From assembly GCA_000349905.1 (NCBI GenBank), contig KB722745.1:639723-703722 (forward strand): 64,000 bases of DNA. Reading direction: 5' to 3'. Both the position numbers and the translations under genes were made by a program. The DNA comes from Volvariella volvacea V23 (taxonomy: Eukaryota > Basidiomycota > Agaricomycetes > Agaricales > Pluteaceae). Below, in pieces: positions 1 to 9,590 of the stretch (positions are counted from its first letter, which is position 1; every line of letters starts with the position of its first letter). A model generated the notes under the pieces. It was not told the origin of the DNA. It ran no database searches and worked only from the letters and a program-made list of their open reading frames with translations.

Positions 1-246
1 GGAGGTAATAAAAGAAATGAGAGTAACTACAGAACGAAACTATCGAGATATCGAGAGAAAAGGAGACTGTAAGGAACTACGTATGTTGGCGAGAGCGCCT
101 GTGAGGTGTGCACGTATACAGAGTAAGAGACCGAGAACGAACACTCAGAGAAGAAAACGGTAACTAGTGTGTATAGTACAACTATAGTCCAGTACGTATA
201 CCGGTGATACGCGCTATTTACGAGAGTCCATTAGAAGGAGAAACGC

Positions 247-3200
247 TTACCCGGGAAGGGTGGGGGGTGCGCCTTCAAATGTGAATGCTATGGGGTTAAT
301 TTTTAGCCACTCGAAGTAACTAGCCATGATAGACGGGATCTTGCTGTTGCCGACCTTGAGGGGGCTTAGCTCGATATATCGGCGGAATTTGTAGTTCCGG
401 TCCTGGATATGCCTGATGCGTCGCATCTTGCAGTCGGTAGGGGTGAGTGCCGGGATGGAGCGTGATGCTCTGCACTCGAACATGACATGATAGCGGTCTT
501 GATAGACGTAGCACGTCGGACAATGTGTTGGCTCATCAGGGAAAAACTGAGAGCGGAATTGCCCGATGGGGGCATGGGCGGTGATAGAGCGTACGAATTG
601 AGCGTATCGTTTCGTATCCCCACCAAATCTTTTCATGTGAATGCCACCTTGGTTTTTCCAATTTGAGTGTTCACGTAAAAAGTGGCTCGACTTGCCCCAG
701 CGCTCTGCTGGGAGGCCTTTCCATATCTGTAACGCCGTCCTATCGATCTCCGCTCTTTCCCAGGCGATGGAACGGGGAATGAAATCCACGTCGGGCTGTA
801 TCAAGGCCGCGGATTTCGCGTCTTTGTCTACCAGTTCATTGAGCTCAATGCCCTTATGTGCCGGGCAGTGGATGAATGTAATTGTTCTCCTATCGTCTGC
901 ATCCATCCAAGTTTTAACCGCTCGAATGACTGATATCGATAGGGATTGCGCTGCGTGAGTGTCGGGTGATAATAGGCATTTCATAGCCGCTTCATTATCC
1001 GCTGCGATTATTAAATGATCTGGGTGTCTGATTTCCGCGAAAATCGGGTCTTCGCCCCAAATCCTGACAAGAGGGAGGTTCGCTAAGGCGTGGAGAACTC
1101 CCAGGCCCATCCCGAAAACTTCCGCTTCGTAATTGGTGCATCTCCCGGCGAATTTCTTCCCCGAGACGATCCGCGTATTCTGAGCGTATGCTGTGTAGGC
1201 GGATCCCGAAGCATATTGATGATCATTTCGTTCACTACCATCCGAGAAGATAATGAGGGGGGTAGTGTCAATGTGCTTCAGCGTGGGGGATCGAACTTTA
1301 TCAACGCGGCCTGCTATGAGTTGTTCGAATTGCTCTTTTCTCGTCATTGAATACGCGTGGTATGCATTGGAAGATGATTTCGGTGGGTGATCGAGATCGA
1401 AGTGGATCCTGTCTCTATGGGTTTCTAGTAGTCTCTTGCCCGGGGCGTTTTCAGGGACTAAGAGGTTTCTTCGTTCGCGGACTGGATGCTTCTCGTTGTG
1501 TCGGCGCACGTGTTCTATCGGAGAGTCGGATGACCTGAGTCTAGTGGTAGAGGCGTGCGTTGGAGAAGTGGCGTTCGGGTCGTGTAGGATGACAGACAGC
1601 GGATGGGAGGGATAAGTAGTCTGCCATCTCGTCGTATATCTCCTATAAAACCGTTCTAAATGAATATGAAAGGGTAAGCATCCCGCAGCCGACTCAAGTG
1701 AGCCAATGGGGGTGGTGCGGAACGCTCCTGTGATCCAACGGAGTGCCCGATTCTGAGCGACTTTGAGCACTTCGATTTTATGCTTGACACGTTTTCCATG
1801 CGGCCGATACCAGAGTTGAAAGCCGTAGGTCATGAGCGGCATTATACATCCCCTATATAGCATTCGTTTGTGCTTCGGTGTTAACCCCCGCACTGAATTC
1901 CCGAGTAAGCTATATGAGATAGAAGTAGAGAAGGCTTTATTAGCATAAAACGAAATATGATATTTGAAGAAAAAAAAAAATCGAGAAAGAAACCTAAGTA
2001 TCTCCACGTCTGTTTCTCTTTAAGTGGAGTATCGCCTGTGTAAGGAGCCTCTTCGAGATCTATCGTAGGCGTAGTATCTGGAGTAAGTAGGGAGGGGGCC
2101 CCTTTAACTTTCTCGGTATAGAAATGTTTGAGTTCCGTCTTAGCATGTTCGACGATTAAGCCGAGCTTGCCAAGAACGTCTCTCGTTCGTACGTATCTTT
2201 GTTTCAGACGTGCGCAGTTATCTACGAGGGAATCCCCCGTCGACGCCCACACGCCATCGTCCACGAATATCTGCAAAGCATCCTCGCTTTCCCCAATTTC
2301 ATCAGTAAGGGTCCTAAGACCCGGCGCGATGTATAAGGCAGAGAGTGTGGGGGAAATTGCCGAGCCTTGCCCCAGTCCTACTTTGACCGGGAAAGGCCCA
2401 GACTTATACTCGCCTAACCTGTACGTGGTGGACCTCCCTTGAAAGTAGGATTGGAAGAGGGAGGTGTACTTTCGGTTAAAGCCCTGTTTAGAGAGAACTC
2501 GATTCAGAGCATCAGGTTGAACAGAGGGAAAGAAAGAGGCGATATCAAAGGCTAAGCAAGACGTCACCTTCTTTCGCTCCCAGCCCCTTTTGATCTGGTG
2601 GACTAGGAGCATGCCCGCATCGTCTGTCGAGTGTTTCTTCGTACCTCCATGTTGATTGGGATGGAGGATACCAAATTTCGCCGCCTCCCACTGTAACCGG
2701 TTTGAGAGGATCTTCTCTAATAATTTGGCGATAGTAGAGAACAGCGCGATGGGCCTGTATCCGTTAACCGAGGACAGGTCTTTACCGGGTTTAGGTATGA
2801 TAACAGTGTCGGCCGATTTGAGGCAATCGGGCCACACCCCTGTATCCAGTATTTTATTAAATGTATCTTGAAGATATTTGACGCCTGATGATCTCGCGAA
2901 GATCTTGAGCACCTCCCAGGTGATGTGGTCTTCCCCCGGGGCTGACGTGTTGGAGGTGTCGGCTAGTGCTTCGCTGATCTCAAGCGCGGAGATAGGCGGG
3001 CAGTCTCGTTCATCATGTTGCGGAAAAGATTCGATATACTCGTAGTCGATGGGACGAGATGCCGCTGCTTGGAACTTGGCATTCAGGTGTGGCCATGCTC
3101 TATCAACGGTTAGATTTTCCCCAGTGGGGACCACAATCTCCTTGTAATCTGGGGGAGGGCGGGGGCGTGTCCAAGATAGGACGTCCCATGGGCGTATGGT

Positions 3201-4277
3201 GCCCACCCTTTCTTTGAGGAGATTATCAAAATATTCACGGCGTACCTTCGCTTCATAGGCATTTCGTTCTTTCCTCTTTAGCTTCTTGATTGCCGGGTCT
3301 TGTGCGGATTCGACTTCCCGCTGTAGCCGCGTGCATTCTCCATCCCACCAACGCTTTGAGTGGGGGCTTATAGAGGGAATATGTGAAAGCTCTAGAAAAG
3401 CTGCCTTGATGTTCGCTTGCGCTTTCTCCAAGTAAATACTGGGGTCAGGGTGATAGTCAGAAAGGGCCGATAACATTCTGCCTATAAATTGGTCCCGTGG
3501 CGAAGGGGTATCTTCGTCTGGCTTGATTCTTGAAAGGACTCTTCTAGTGGTTCTTTCCGTAGTGACGTGCCTAAGAATCAGTTCCAGTGTACGATGATCC
3601 GAGTCCGTTTGCAGATCGTGCGCGATTTTGATCTCAGCATCTTCTAGTCTGTCGATTGATACCATGGCGAAATCAATGGTGCTGGATCTTTCATTGGCGT
3701 GTCTAGCAAGATGGGTAGGTTCTTCGGGTGCGATAACATCTGTATACGTTAGTGCAGCGACGTCATCAACTTTGTGGGTTCTCCTGTTCGAAGACGGACA
3801 AAATTTGTCCCATCGTTCGTCGGAGATATTAAAATCCCCCATCAAAACGGTTATCGGGGGGAGATTGGGGTGGGATAGGAGGTATGACAAGGCGTGGTCC
3901 TCCTCGTCATTGTAGATGTTTAGAAAATATAACCGCTCACCATTAGACTTGATCGAGATCAACATTAAGTCAGGATGGTCAACGGCTTTGTGATGATGCG
4001 TTATTTTAGCCTGAACGAGCCTCTTGGAGGCGTAAGCTGCTACTCTAGAGGAGGGGTTAGAAGTCTCGATCAGCTTAAATGCGGAATGGATGGGTAGACC
4101 GTGATAGTCTTCCCCTAGTTTATTGGTTGAAGAAGTAATCGTTTTCAGAAAGCCATAGGGCGCTTCCTGAATTAGTATAAGATCAACGTCTGTGTCGCAC
4201 GTACGTTCTAAGAACTGCCGGATAGTGCGACTAGATTTCTGGCAGTTCAAGGACACCACTTTCAGGTGCCTATTCAT
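247..4277 (-). pseudogene. LINE ORF2 polyprotein (endonuclease, RT, RNase H), split by one frameshift
   Basis: The first part (1881-4277, 798 residues) begins with an exonuclease/endonuclease/phosphatase-type endonuclease: LNCQKSSRT, LILIQEAPYG, MGDFNISDERWD and the terminal SDHR motif. It continues into reverse transcriptase with NGYRPIALFSTIAKLLEK, AFDIASFFPSVQ, GLGQGSAISPTLSALYI and the catalytic FVDDG. The second part (frame ending at 247) holds the thumb region, an RNase H domain (SDGS, a Glu in NYEAEVFG, AADNEAAMK, and CPAHKG with DKDAK), and a C-terminal CX2CX7HX4C motif. The frames overlap at 1881-2007. The family-typical pattern LGFFLD...YHISFYANKA is restored only by changing frame within the ten-base A run at 1971-1980. 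This is either a real inactivating indel or a homopolymer sequencing error. Apart from this break all catalytic motifs look intact. Confidence 0.87.
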
Positions 4278-7200
4278 GCGTTTGTTTTCTTGGGCCCTCG
4301 GCCTTTCCTGCGCTTACCTGCAGGTCCGACCTTGGACCACCCATCGACCTCCTCCGCCGGGGAAATGTCGAATCCATCCCGGTTGGTGTCTACTTCCATG
4401 TCGTCCTTTGCTTTCTCTTTCTGCTTCTCGGTCTTGGACGCTTTCGCTTCAGCTTTCCTTTCGGCTGCCGCTTTCTCCAAGATGGATCGCAACTCCCATA
4501 CATCGTGTCTGTTGACGAAGCATGGGCAGTCATGGGAGTCTGCCGTATGGGCCCCGTTGCAGTTGATGCACTTGAGGGGTTGTTTATCATAGGCCGGACT
4601 GTGTCGGTTAGCGGGGTGGAGGCCAGCACAAATACCGCATGAGATTACCGTCGCCCGGCAGGGTGACCACGCCGCATGCCCCCATCGAGAGCATTTAGTG
4701 CAGAAGAGTGCACGGGCTTTAAACTTTCTCTTCAGGACCGTGCTGATCTCGTCATGGATGAGAACACGAGTCCCATCGAGTTTATTCTGGTCTCCGCCGA
4801 ACTCTACGATATTGAAGGCGAGCATGGAAGTGAACTCACATTTACCAATGAATGTCGGGAGAGACACAAAGATTTTGTCGGATAGACACTTGTTAAGTTT
4901 CAACGTTTCGAGTAGTTGATTGGGAGTGTACGTTCTGCCACTATGGTCAGTTTTATTAGTGGAAGTCGTCACGTACGCTGTGTTTTGTATTTTCGTTGTA
5001 GCCGCGAAAAAGTTAGCGTATTTGGGGTCTTTACCAAACTTCTTAGAATATTCCGCAGCTAATTCGTTGTAGGCTTCTACTATCTTCTGAACAGCATCTT
5101 GATTCGATGCTCGGATGACTAGGTGTCTCGAACTCTCGTCAACGATGACATGTTCAGGGTCCTTGAGGAGGATAGCTTCTCTTTTGGCCGCGAGCAACGC
5201 GGAGATGGCTTCGATGTGGGTGGCGTCATTGGTAACGATGCGAACGACTATTGTGAGGGGGGGAAGGGTCGTTGTCGTATTTTTGTCGTGGAAGGTGACG
5301 CGGTCATCTTTTTTCGGAGTTTTCTCCGATTTCTGCGGCATAGGGATCCACGTCTTCGGTTTCGATGGCGGCGGTACCGTAGAACCCCTCGCGGTCACCT
5401 GTGCAAACGAGGGTTTCTGAGGTTTGGCTTGAGCTGTCGTAGATACCGCTCGAGTGGTTTCTAGTTGGTTCCCGGGTCCTGTCTGGGCGGTGGGCTTCTG
5501 GGGGTCTCCCTTCGCCACAAGTTTAGTCGATGTCTGTGGTGCCGGCGAGGGGATAATGATGCTGGACGGCGGGTTCCCCTTGAGTGGTCTAGTGCTTTTC
5601 GCCGGGACGGGGGGTGGGGGTGACTTCTCTGTCGAATTTGTCGGTGCCTCAGCGTCGACATCTATCGGGTTGGCGGAAGTTCCGGTCGCCATGGTATTAA
5701 CTATTTGTACCTGGAACTTTCGTGGAAGATGAGCTGTCGCGTGCATCACTTTGTCATAGGAGTCCATGACTAGTGATGTTTCGCGGAGTGTATAAGCGGG
5801 TTTGGTCGGGGCATTGGTCTTCGTCGCTTTCTGGTCGGGTAACCATTGCGCCACCATTCTCTGAACCACTTGGTGTGGCTCTGGTTTGCCGGAAACATCG
5901 ATATCATTGAGTTTTCGGCCCTTCATCATTGCAGCCCACACCTGGGGGATGGAAGGCTGTAACGGATCTTTCTTCCAGGTATTGGCATACCCGTATTTCG
6001 AGTAGAACTGGCGTGACCACTTTTTCCATTCACGGGTTAGGGTTTTGCCGTCTTGCGCGCCCGCAAAGGACATGTAGTCCCTATGTATGTAGTCGCATGC
6101 CCTGTCTGTGGATCGGATTGCTGCTTCAATTTGAACTACTCGGGTGGCTAGGTCTTCTGCCTCTTCCGAGTACATCCATGGCATAGACCTGTTAATAGAT
6201 CTGAGCCAGTCTTGTTCTGTAGTCGCATCTGTAGGTAGACTGGTAATCAGTTGTATCAACATAGCGACCATATCCTTTCTTTGATCAGCGGTGAACACCG
6301 AGATCTTCTCGAATTCTGAAGGGTCCTTCAGACCTCTTGCAATCGAATCGTACCTGCCGAAGTCTGTGATGAACGCAATGTTCCTCATAGCTTCGACTGA
6401 CCACTCCGCCCAGGCATCTGCGTCTCCTTCATCTACGAACGCTGCCTGGGGGACATCTGGTATCGTGTCAGATCCATACGTCTTGGACTTGAATCGTCCG
6501 TTCCTTCCTCCAGATCTGACATAATCTGTTTTGGGGAGGACTAAGACATCGTCCCAGCTTCTGACAAACACGTTTTCTCCCTTTGCATAGGGCGTCGGGA
6601 CGTGTTTTTTACCATTCATGCCATTTTTCAGCGTTTGCGTGATATTGGTGCCTTTAATAGCAACACCTCGTTCTCCATCTCTGGGAAAAACGTGCCAGTT
6701 GTTGTCTGGTACAATCAGAGATTGTGATACTCCGAAGGAGTATCTGTTTCCCAGTGAGTCTACTTGCACAGGTCTCCCTTGCACCGAACCACCGGTTAGA
6801 GCCCCTTGAGGGATGACCGGACTCGTGAAGGGTATATTCACCTGTGGGTACATTGCTAATTGGTTGGCCGGCGGGGTGGGCCTGGTCGGCAACGGCGTGG
6901 AAGAAAGATACCTATGTGGGGACATGGATCTCTCACGGTTTTTCCCCTTGTCTACTGGGCCGGAGGCGCCTATAGAAGGTGTTCTATACGTGGTTGACGG
7001 CGATTGGCCCCACGTTTTATCCTCGATTTCTGGGGGGTTCGTTTCTCCCGATTGTTTTTCAGGAGTATCACTGTATAACGCAAGGCCTTCAGCCTCTTCA
7101 TCCTTTATCTCTCCCTCACCCCCATAAAGGGCTGGTTGAGGGGAAGTGTATATGTCTCCGACCGCATCATCATCCGTCGCACCAACTCTGTGGACGGGTA

Positions 7201-7969
7201 TAAACGGATTGGCATCCCCTGCCAAGATCCAGTGAGGGTTGTTATCTGTCCCCGCATTTGTAAGATGCTTGATGATGCACGCGGGTACATGGTAATCCCG
7301 CATTTCCTGGGGGAATATCTGAAGGCCACAACAGGCGAGAAAATAACTCACCTGCATTTCTTCTAGTGGGATGTCCACTGGAAGATATATGTATAGTTCC
7401 GTGTTCGGATAGGACAAGTGGCGGTATAATAGCCACCCTCTTATGTCGTACTTCCTAGTGTAGGCTGCTGCCTTAAATTTGCAACCTAAAAAAGTATCCG
7501 GGTCAATGTCACCTCGGGTCCCCGAGAGGGGATCCCAATGTACTAGGTGGTCATTATTAGGGGGCGTCCAATTGGCGACCCTCTCAAAGATGGCTTCCTC
7601 TTGTGCGAGGATGGCCGCTCTAATATCACCCGCTTTAGAGGCGTGGTGCTGGGTAGGTGTGATGTCTCGCTCTCCTTCGGGAGCTGTATCCATCTCTTTG
7701 GCTTTAGAAGCCTTACTCGAGCTAGGTTTACCCTGGCCGATAGCATATGTCGCCGCTTTTGCGGCTCCTTTCAAAGTCTGAACGAAAGACCTAGTGGTCT
7801 TCGTAGTTGATCTAACTGAGCGGATAGAAGAAGGGGGAGAAGGTTTGGGAGGGGGTGGGGTGGGGGAGAATTGGGAAATAGGTGATGCGGACCGCTCACC
7901 TTGAGAGCCCTCAACGTCGGGCTGGTTATCACCGATCGTGGCGATCTCACGACCGCCGGACGGTTTCAT
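4274..7969 (-). CDS. LINE ORF1, gag-like RNA-binding protein with zinc knuckles
   Basis: This 1231-residue protein is long for a LINE ORF1. The N-terminal half is rich in Pro, Ser and Thr and looks disordered. A folded segment lies around residues 950-1060. Near residues 1130-1195 there are three Cys/His clusters: CTKCSRWGHAAWSPC, then CGICAGLHPANRH, then CINCNGAHTADSHDC, which look like the CCHC knuckles that bind element RNA in gag-like ORF1 proteins. The C-terminus is strongly basic and acidic in turn and ends in a run of Lys/Arg. The start used is the first Met of the open frame. The stop overlaps the ORF2 start by four bases (ATGA), so ORF2 is probably translated by reinitiation. No frameshift or internal stop is seen. 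Confidence 0.85.
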   Translation of the reverse strand: MKPSGGREIATIGDNQPDVEGSQGERSASPISQFSPTPPPPKPSPPSSIRSVRSTTKTTRSFVQTLKGAAKAATYAIGQGKPSSSKASKAKEMDTAPEGERDITPTQHHASKAGDIRAAILAQEEAIFERVANWTPPNNDHLVHWDPLSGTRGDIDPDTFLGCKFKAAAYTRKYDIRGWLLYRHLSYPNTELYIYLPVDIPLEEMQVSYFLACCGLQIFPQEMRDYHVPACIIKHLTNAGTDNNPHWILAGDANPFIPVHRVGATDDDAVGDIYTSPQPALYGGEGEIKDEEAEGLALYSDTPEKQSGETNPPEIEDKTWGQSPSTTYRTPSIGASGPVDKGKNRERSMSPHRYLSSTPLPTRPTPPANQLAMYPQVNIPFTSPVIPQGALTGGSVQGRPVQVDSLGNRYSFGVSQSLIVPDNNWHVFPRDGERGVAIKGTNITQTLKNGMNGKKHVPTPYAKGENVFVRSWDDVLVLPKTDYVRSGGRNGRFKSKTYGSDTIPDVPQAAFVDEGDADAWAEWSVEAMRNIAFITDFGRYDSIARGLKDPSEFEKISVFTADQRKDMVAMLIQLITSLPTDATTEQDWLRSINRSMPWMYSEEAEDLATRVVQIEAAIRSTDRACDYIHRDYMSFAGAQDGKTLTREWKKWSRQFYSKYGYANTWKKDPLQPSIPQVWAAMMKGRKLNDIDVSGKPEPHQVVQRMVAQWLPDQKATKTNAPTKPAYTLRETSLVMDSYDKVMHATAHLPRKFQVQIVNTMATGTSANPIDVDAEAPTNSTEKSPPPPVPAKSTRPLKGNPPSSIIIPSPAPQTSTKLVAKGDPQKPTAQTGPGNQLETTRAVSTTAQAKPQKPSFAQVTARGSTVPPPSKPKTWIPMPQKSEKTPKKDDRVTFHDKNTTTTLPPLTIVVRIVTNDATHIEAISALLAAKREAILLKDPEHVIVDESSRHLVIRASNQDAVQKIVEAYNELAAEYSKKFGKDPKYANFFAATTKIQNTAYVTTSTNKTDHSGRTYTPNQLLETLKLNKCLSDKIFVSLPTFIGKCEFTSMLAFNIVEFGGDQNKLDGTRVLIHDEISTVLKRKFKARALFCTKCSRWGHAAWSPCRATVISCGICAGLHPANRHSPAYDKQPLKCINCNGAHTADSHDCPCFVNRHDVWELRSILEKAAAERKAEAKASKTEKQKEKAKDDMEVDTNRDGFDISPAEEVDGWSKVGPAGKRRKGRGPKKTNA

Positions 7970-8155
7970 CTTTTCGTTGTTGTTGGTCTCTTAACGCGCT
8001 CTGGATTGTGTCCGATATTGCTAGATCACTGTCTACAACGGTCTCTCACTGTCTTCCCAAATAGGAAGGTAGTGGAAAGAAGTCAAGAAGGGATCTCTGA
8101 TTGGACTTTTGCTTCGTCTAATTCGAGGAACACTATTGATTCACACTGTAGTTAG

Positions 8156-8815
8156 TCGGACATCAAAATAATTTACACGTCATGAATTAGTAAGGACCCA
8201 CCAGACTTTCATTGTAGCAGAGGTTTTGCCGCCATTGATGGATCAACCAGGAGCATCTATAATCACAAGTGCGTACCGACGGCACTTTCAAACAACGGGG
8301 AGTGTTCGGAAGACTGCCACCTTTATTTTATGCGCCCGCCGGCCGAGCCATGCAGTCGCTCTCGGCTTAGGATAAAATCCAAATCCTGTTGAGAGAGGAT
8401 CAAGGAAGCGTCGATGGTTCTTGGCCACCCTTTCCCCTCTACCGCTGGTTTTAACATGGCGTTAAGGCGGCATTCATATCTCTATTAAGTTGGCCAGGAC
8501 GCGCTCTGGACTGCACTGGCCACGTATTGGTTTGCGTGCCCCTTTTATTTAAGCCCGTTGGGCTTCAAGTTCAGTGCATAGAAACGCAACGCCTGTGCAA
8601 TTTTATCTCTGGCGTCGGTCATTGAGAATGGTGAAGGAGCAACGCGACAAGAACGCCAGGAACGGTTTGTTTAACGTCACGTTATTGGTCTCGTCACGTG
8701 ATGAGAAATCGAGTGAGGTCAACAAAGTGTATACAATCGATTCGGGATCCCATTCCTGAGGACGCGTTCCTCTTCCCTTTCCCCCATTCCTCTCCAGTTT
8801 TTTTCAACAGACACC
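8156..8815. other. Intergenic, LINE 5' side and promoter region of the 8816 gene
   Basis: No coding region is recognised. The junction between the LINE 5' UTR and host DNA lies somewhere in or before this stretch and cannot be placed by eye. A CACGTG palindrome sits at about 8695, roughly 120 bases upstream of the next start codon, and pyrimidine-rich sequence leads into that ATG, as is common in basidiomycete promoters. Confidence 0.4.
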
Positions 8816-9590
8816 ATGCCTCGCAAAGCCTCCAACGCCACCTCCCCCACCACCGAATCAGGAGAGCCTCGTCGTTCTTCTCGAATCAAGGACCAGCCAA
8901 AACCTGAACCGGTTGAGAAGAAACCTGCCAAACCCAGGACTAAGAAGGCTCCCAAGGAGGACAAGAAACCAGAAGAAAACGGCGAAGAGACCAAGGAAGA
9001 GAAGCCCAAGTCCTCTAGAGGCAAAAAACGAAAGGCAGATGAGCCTAATGGCCCCGAGGCCACTGCGGATAGCGAGAAACCACCGTCGAAGAAGGTATGT
9101 CGTGCACGGTGTCAGGGTGAAGCCGGTGCTTACCTCACAATTCCTGCAGGCTAAACCTGCCTCCAAGGCCAAGCCCGATTCTAAAGCAAAACCCGAGTCC
9201 AAAGCAAAGCCCGAGTCCAAGGCGAAACCAGATTCCAAGGCTAAACCTGCATCGAAGGCTGCATCGAAGCCACCTTCCGCTGCCGCCCCCGCCAAACCTG
9301 CTTCCAGGGCTTCTGCTAAGCCCCCCTCCACTGCTGCTAAGCCTGCGAGTGCAGGATCCAAGAAGCCCGCTTCCAAGGTTCGTCCTGCATAACGCTATCA
9401 GCACCGTTGTACTGAGCGATATTGGCCAGGTTGAGGGACAAGAGCCGGTACCAGCAGCCAATGCCGAAGCCCAGCAAACTACTGCTGAAGAACCTCAGTC
9501 CACAGAGGCACCTGCCGCTGAAGCGACAACGGTATGGTGTATTGCTTGATATCGTCGAAACCTGTCACTTACCAGTTTTGATAGTCCTAA
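8816..9590 (+). CDS. Small Lys/Ala/Pro-rich nuclear-type protein (HMGN/H1-like composition)
   Basis: Four exons are proposed: 8816-9094, 9150-9377, 9430-9531 and 9585-9590, giving about 204 residues. Introns are 52-55 nt with GTATGT, GTTCGT and GTATGG donors. The first two junctions are phase 0 and restore one continuous low-complexity frame; the last junction is less sure because a CAG acceptor ten bases earlier would also give an immediate stop. Near the start is EPRRSSRIKDQPKPEP, which resembles the basic core of small chromatin proteins. The middle is a Lys/Glu-rich stretch with KKRKAD, a likely nuclear localisation signal. Exon 2 is an AKPxSK repeat, and the tail is acidic and Ala-rich. 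Composition suggests a DNA- or nucleosome-binding protein, but no folded domain is visible, so the function is inferred from composition only. Confidence 0.6.
9150..9250 (+). repeat. In-frame AKPxSK minirepeat
   Basis: Short tandem units of 15-18 bases encode repeated SKAKPxSK motifs (x = Ala, Asp or Glu) at the start of exon 2 of the nuclear-type protein. Codon choice varies between units, so selection at the protein level is likely. Histone H1 tails have comparable Lys/Ala/Pro repeats. Confidence 0.6.

Larger units (their letters stand above)
1..7969 (-). mobile_element. Tad1-like non-LTR retrotransposon (LINE), 3' end cut by window edge
   Basis: Two long ORFs lie head to tail on the minus strand: a gag-like ORF1 (4274-7969) and an ORF2 (247-4277) with apurinic-type endonuclease, reverse transcriptase, RNase H and a C-terminal Cys-His motif. 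This domain order is known for LINEs of the Tad1/I type in fungi. No LTRs, integrase or protease are seen. The first 246 bases are the 3' UTR side; no poly(A) tail or target-site duplication is visible, so the 3' terminus lies outside the window. The 5' UTR extends beyond 7969 by an unknown length. Both ORFs are long and open except for one frameshift in ORF2 near 1971-1980, so the copy is young. Assignment to Tad1 rather than another RNase H-bearing clade is inference. Confidence 0.88.

Noticed and set aside
1090..1350. Plus-strand ORFs inside the LINE
   Set aside because: They are shadows of the RNase H part of ORF2; there is no independent evidence for coding.
8858..9376. Minus-strand ORF of 172 codons rich in Leu, Ala and Gly
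   Set aside because: It is the complement of the repetitive Lys/Ala/Pro-coding exons of the 8816 gene, and its repeats mirror those units.
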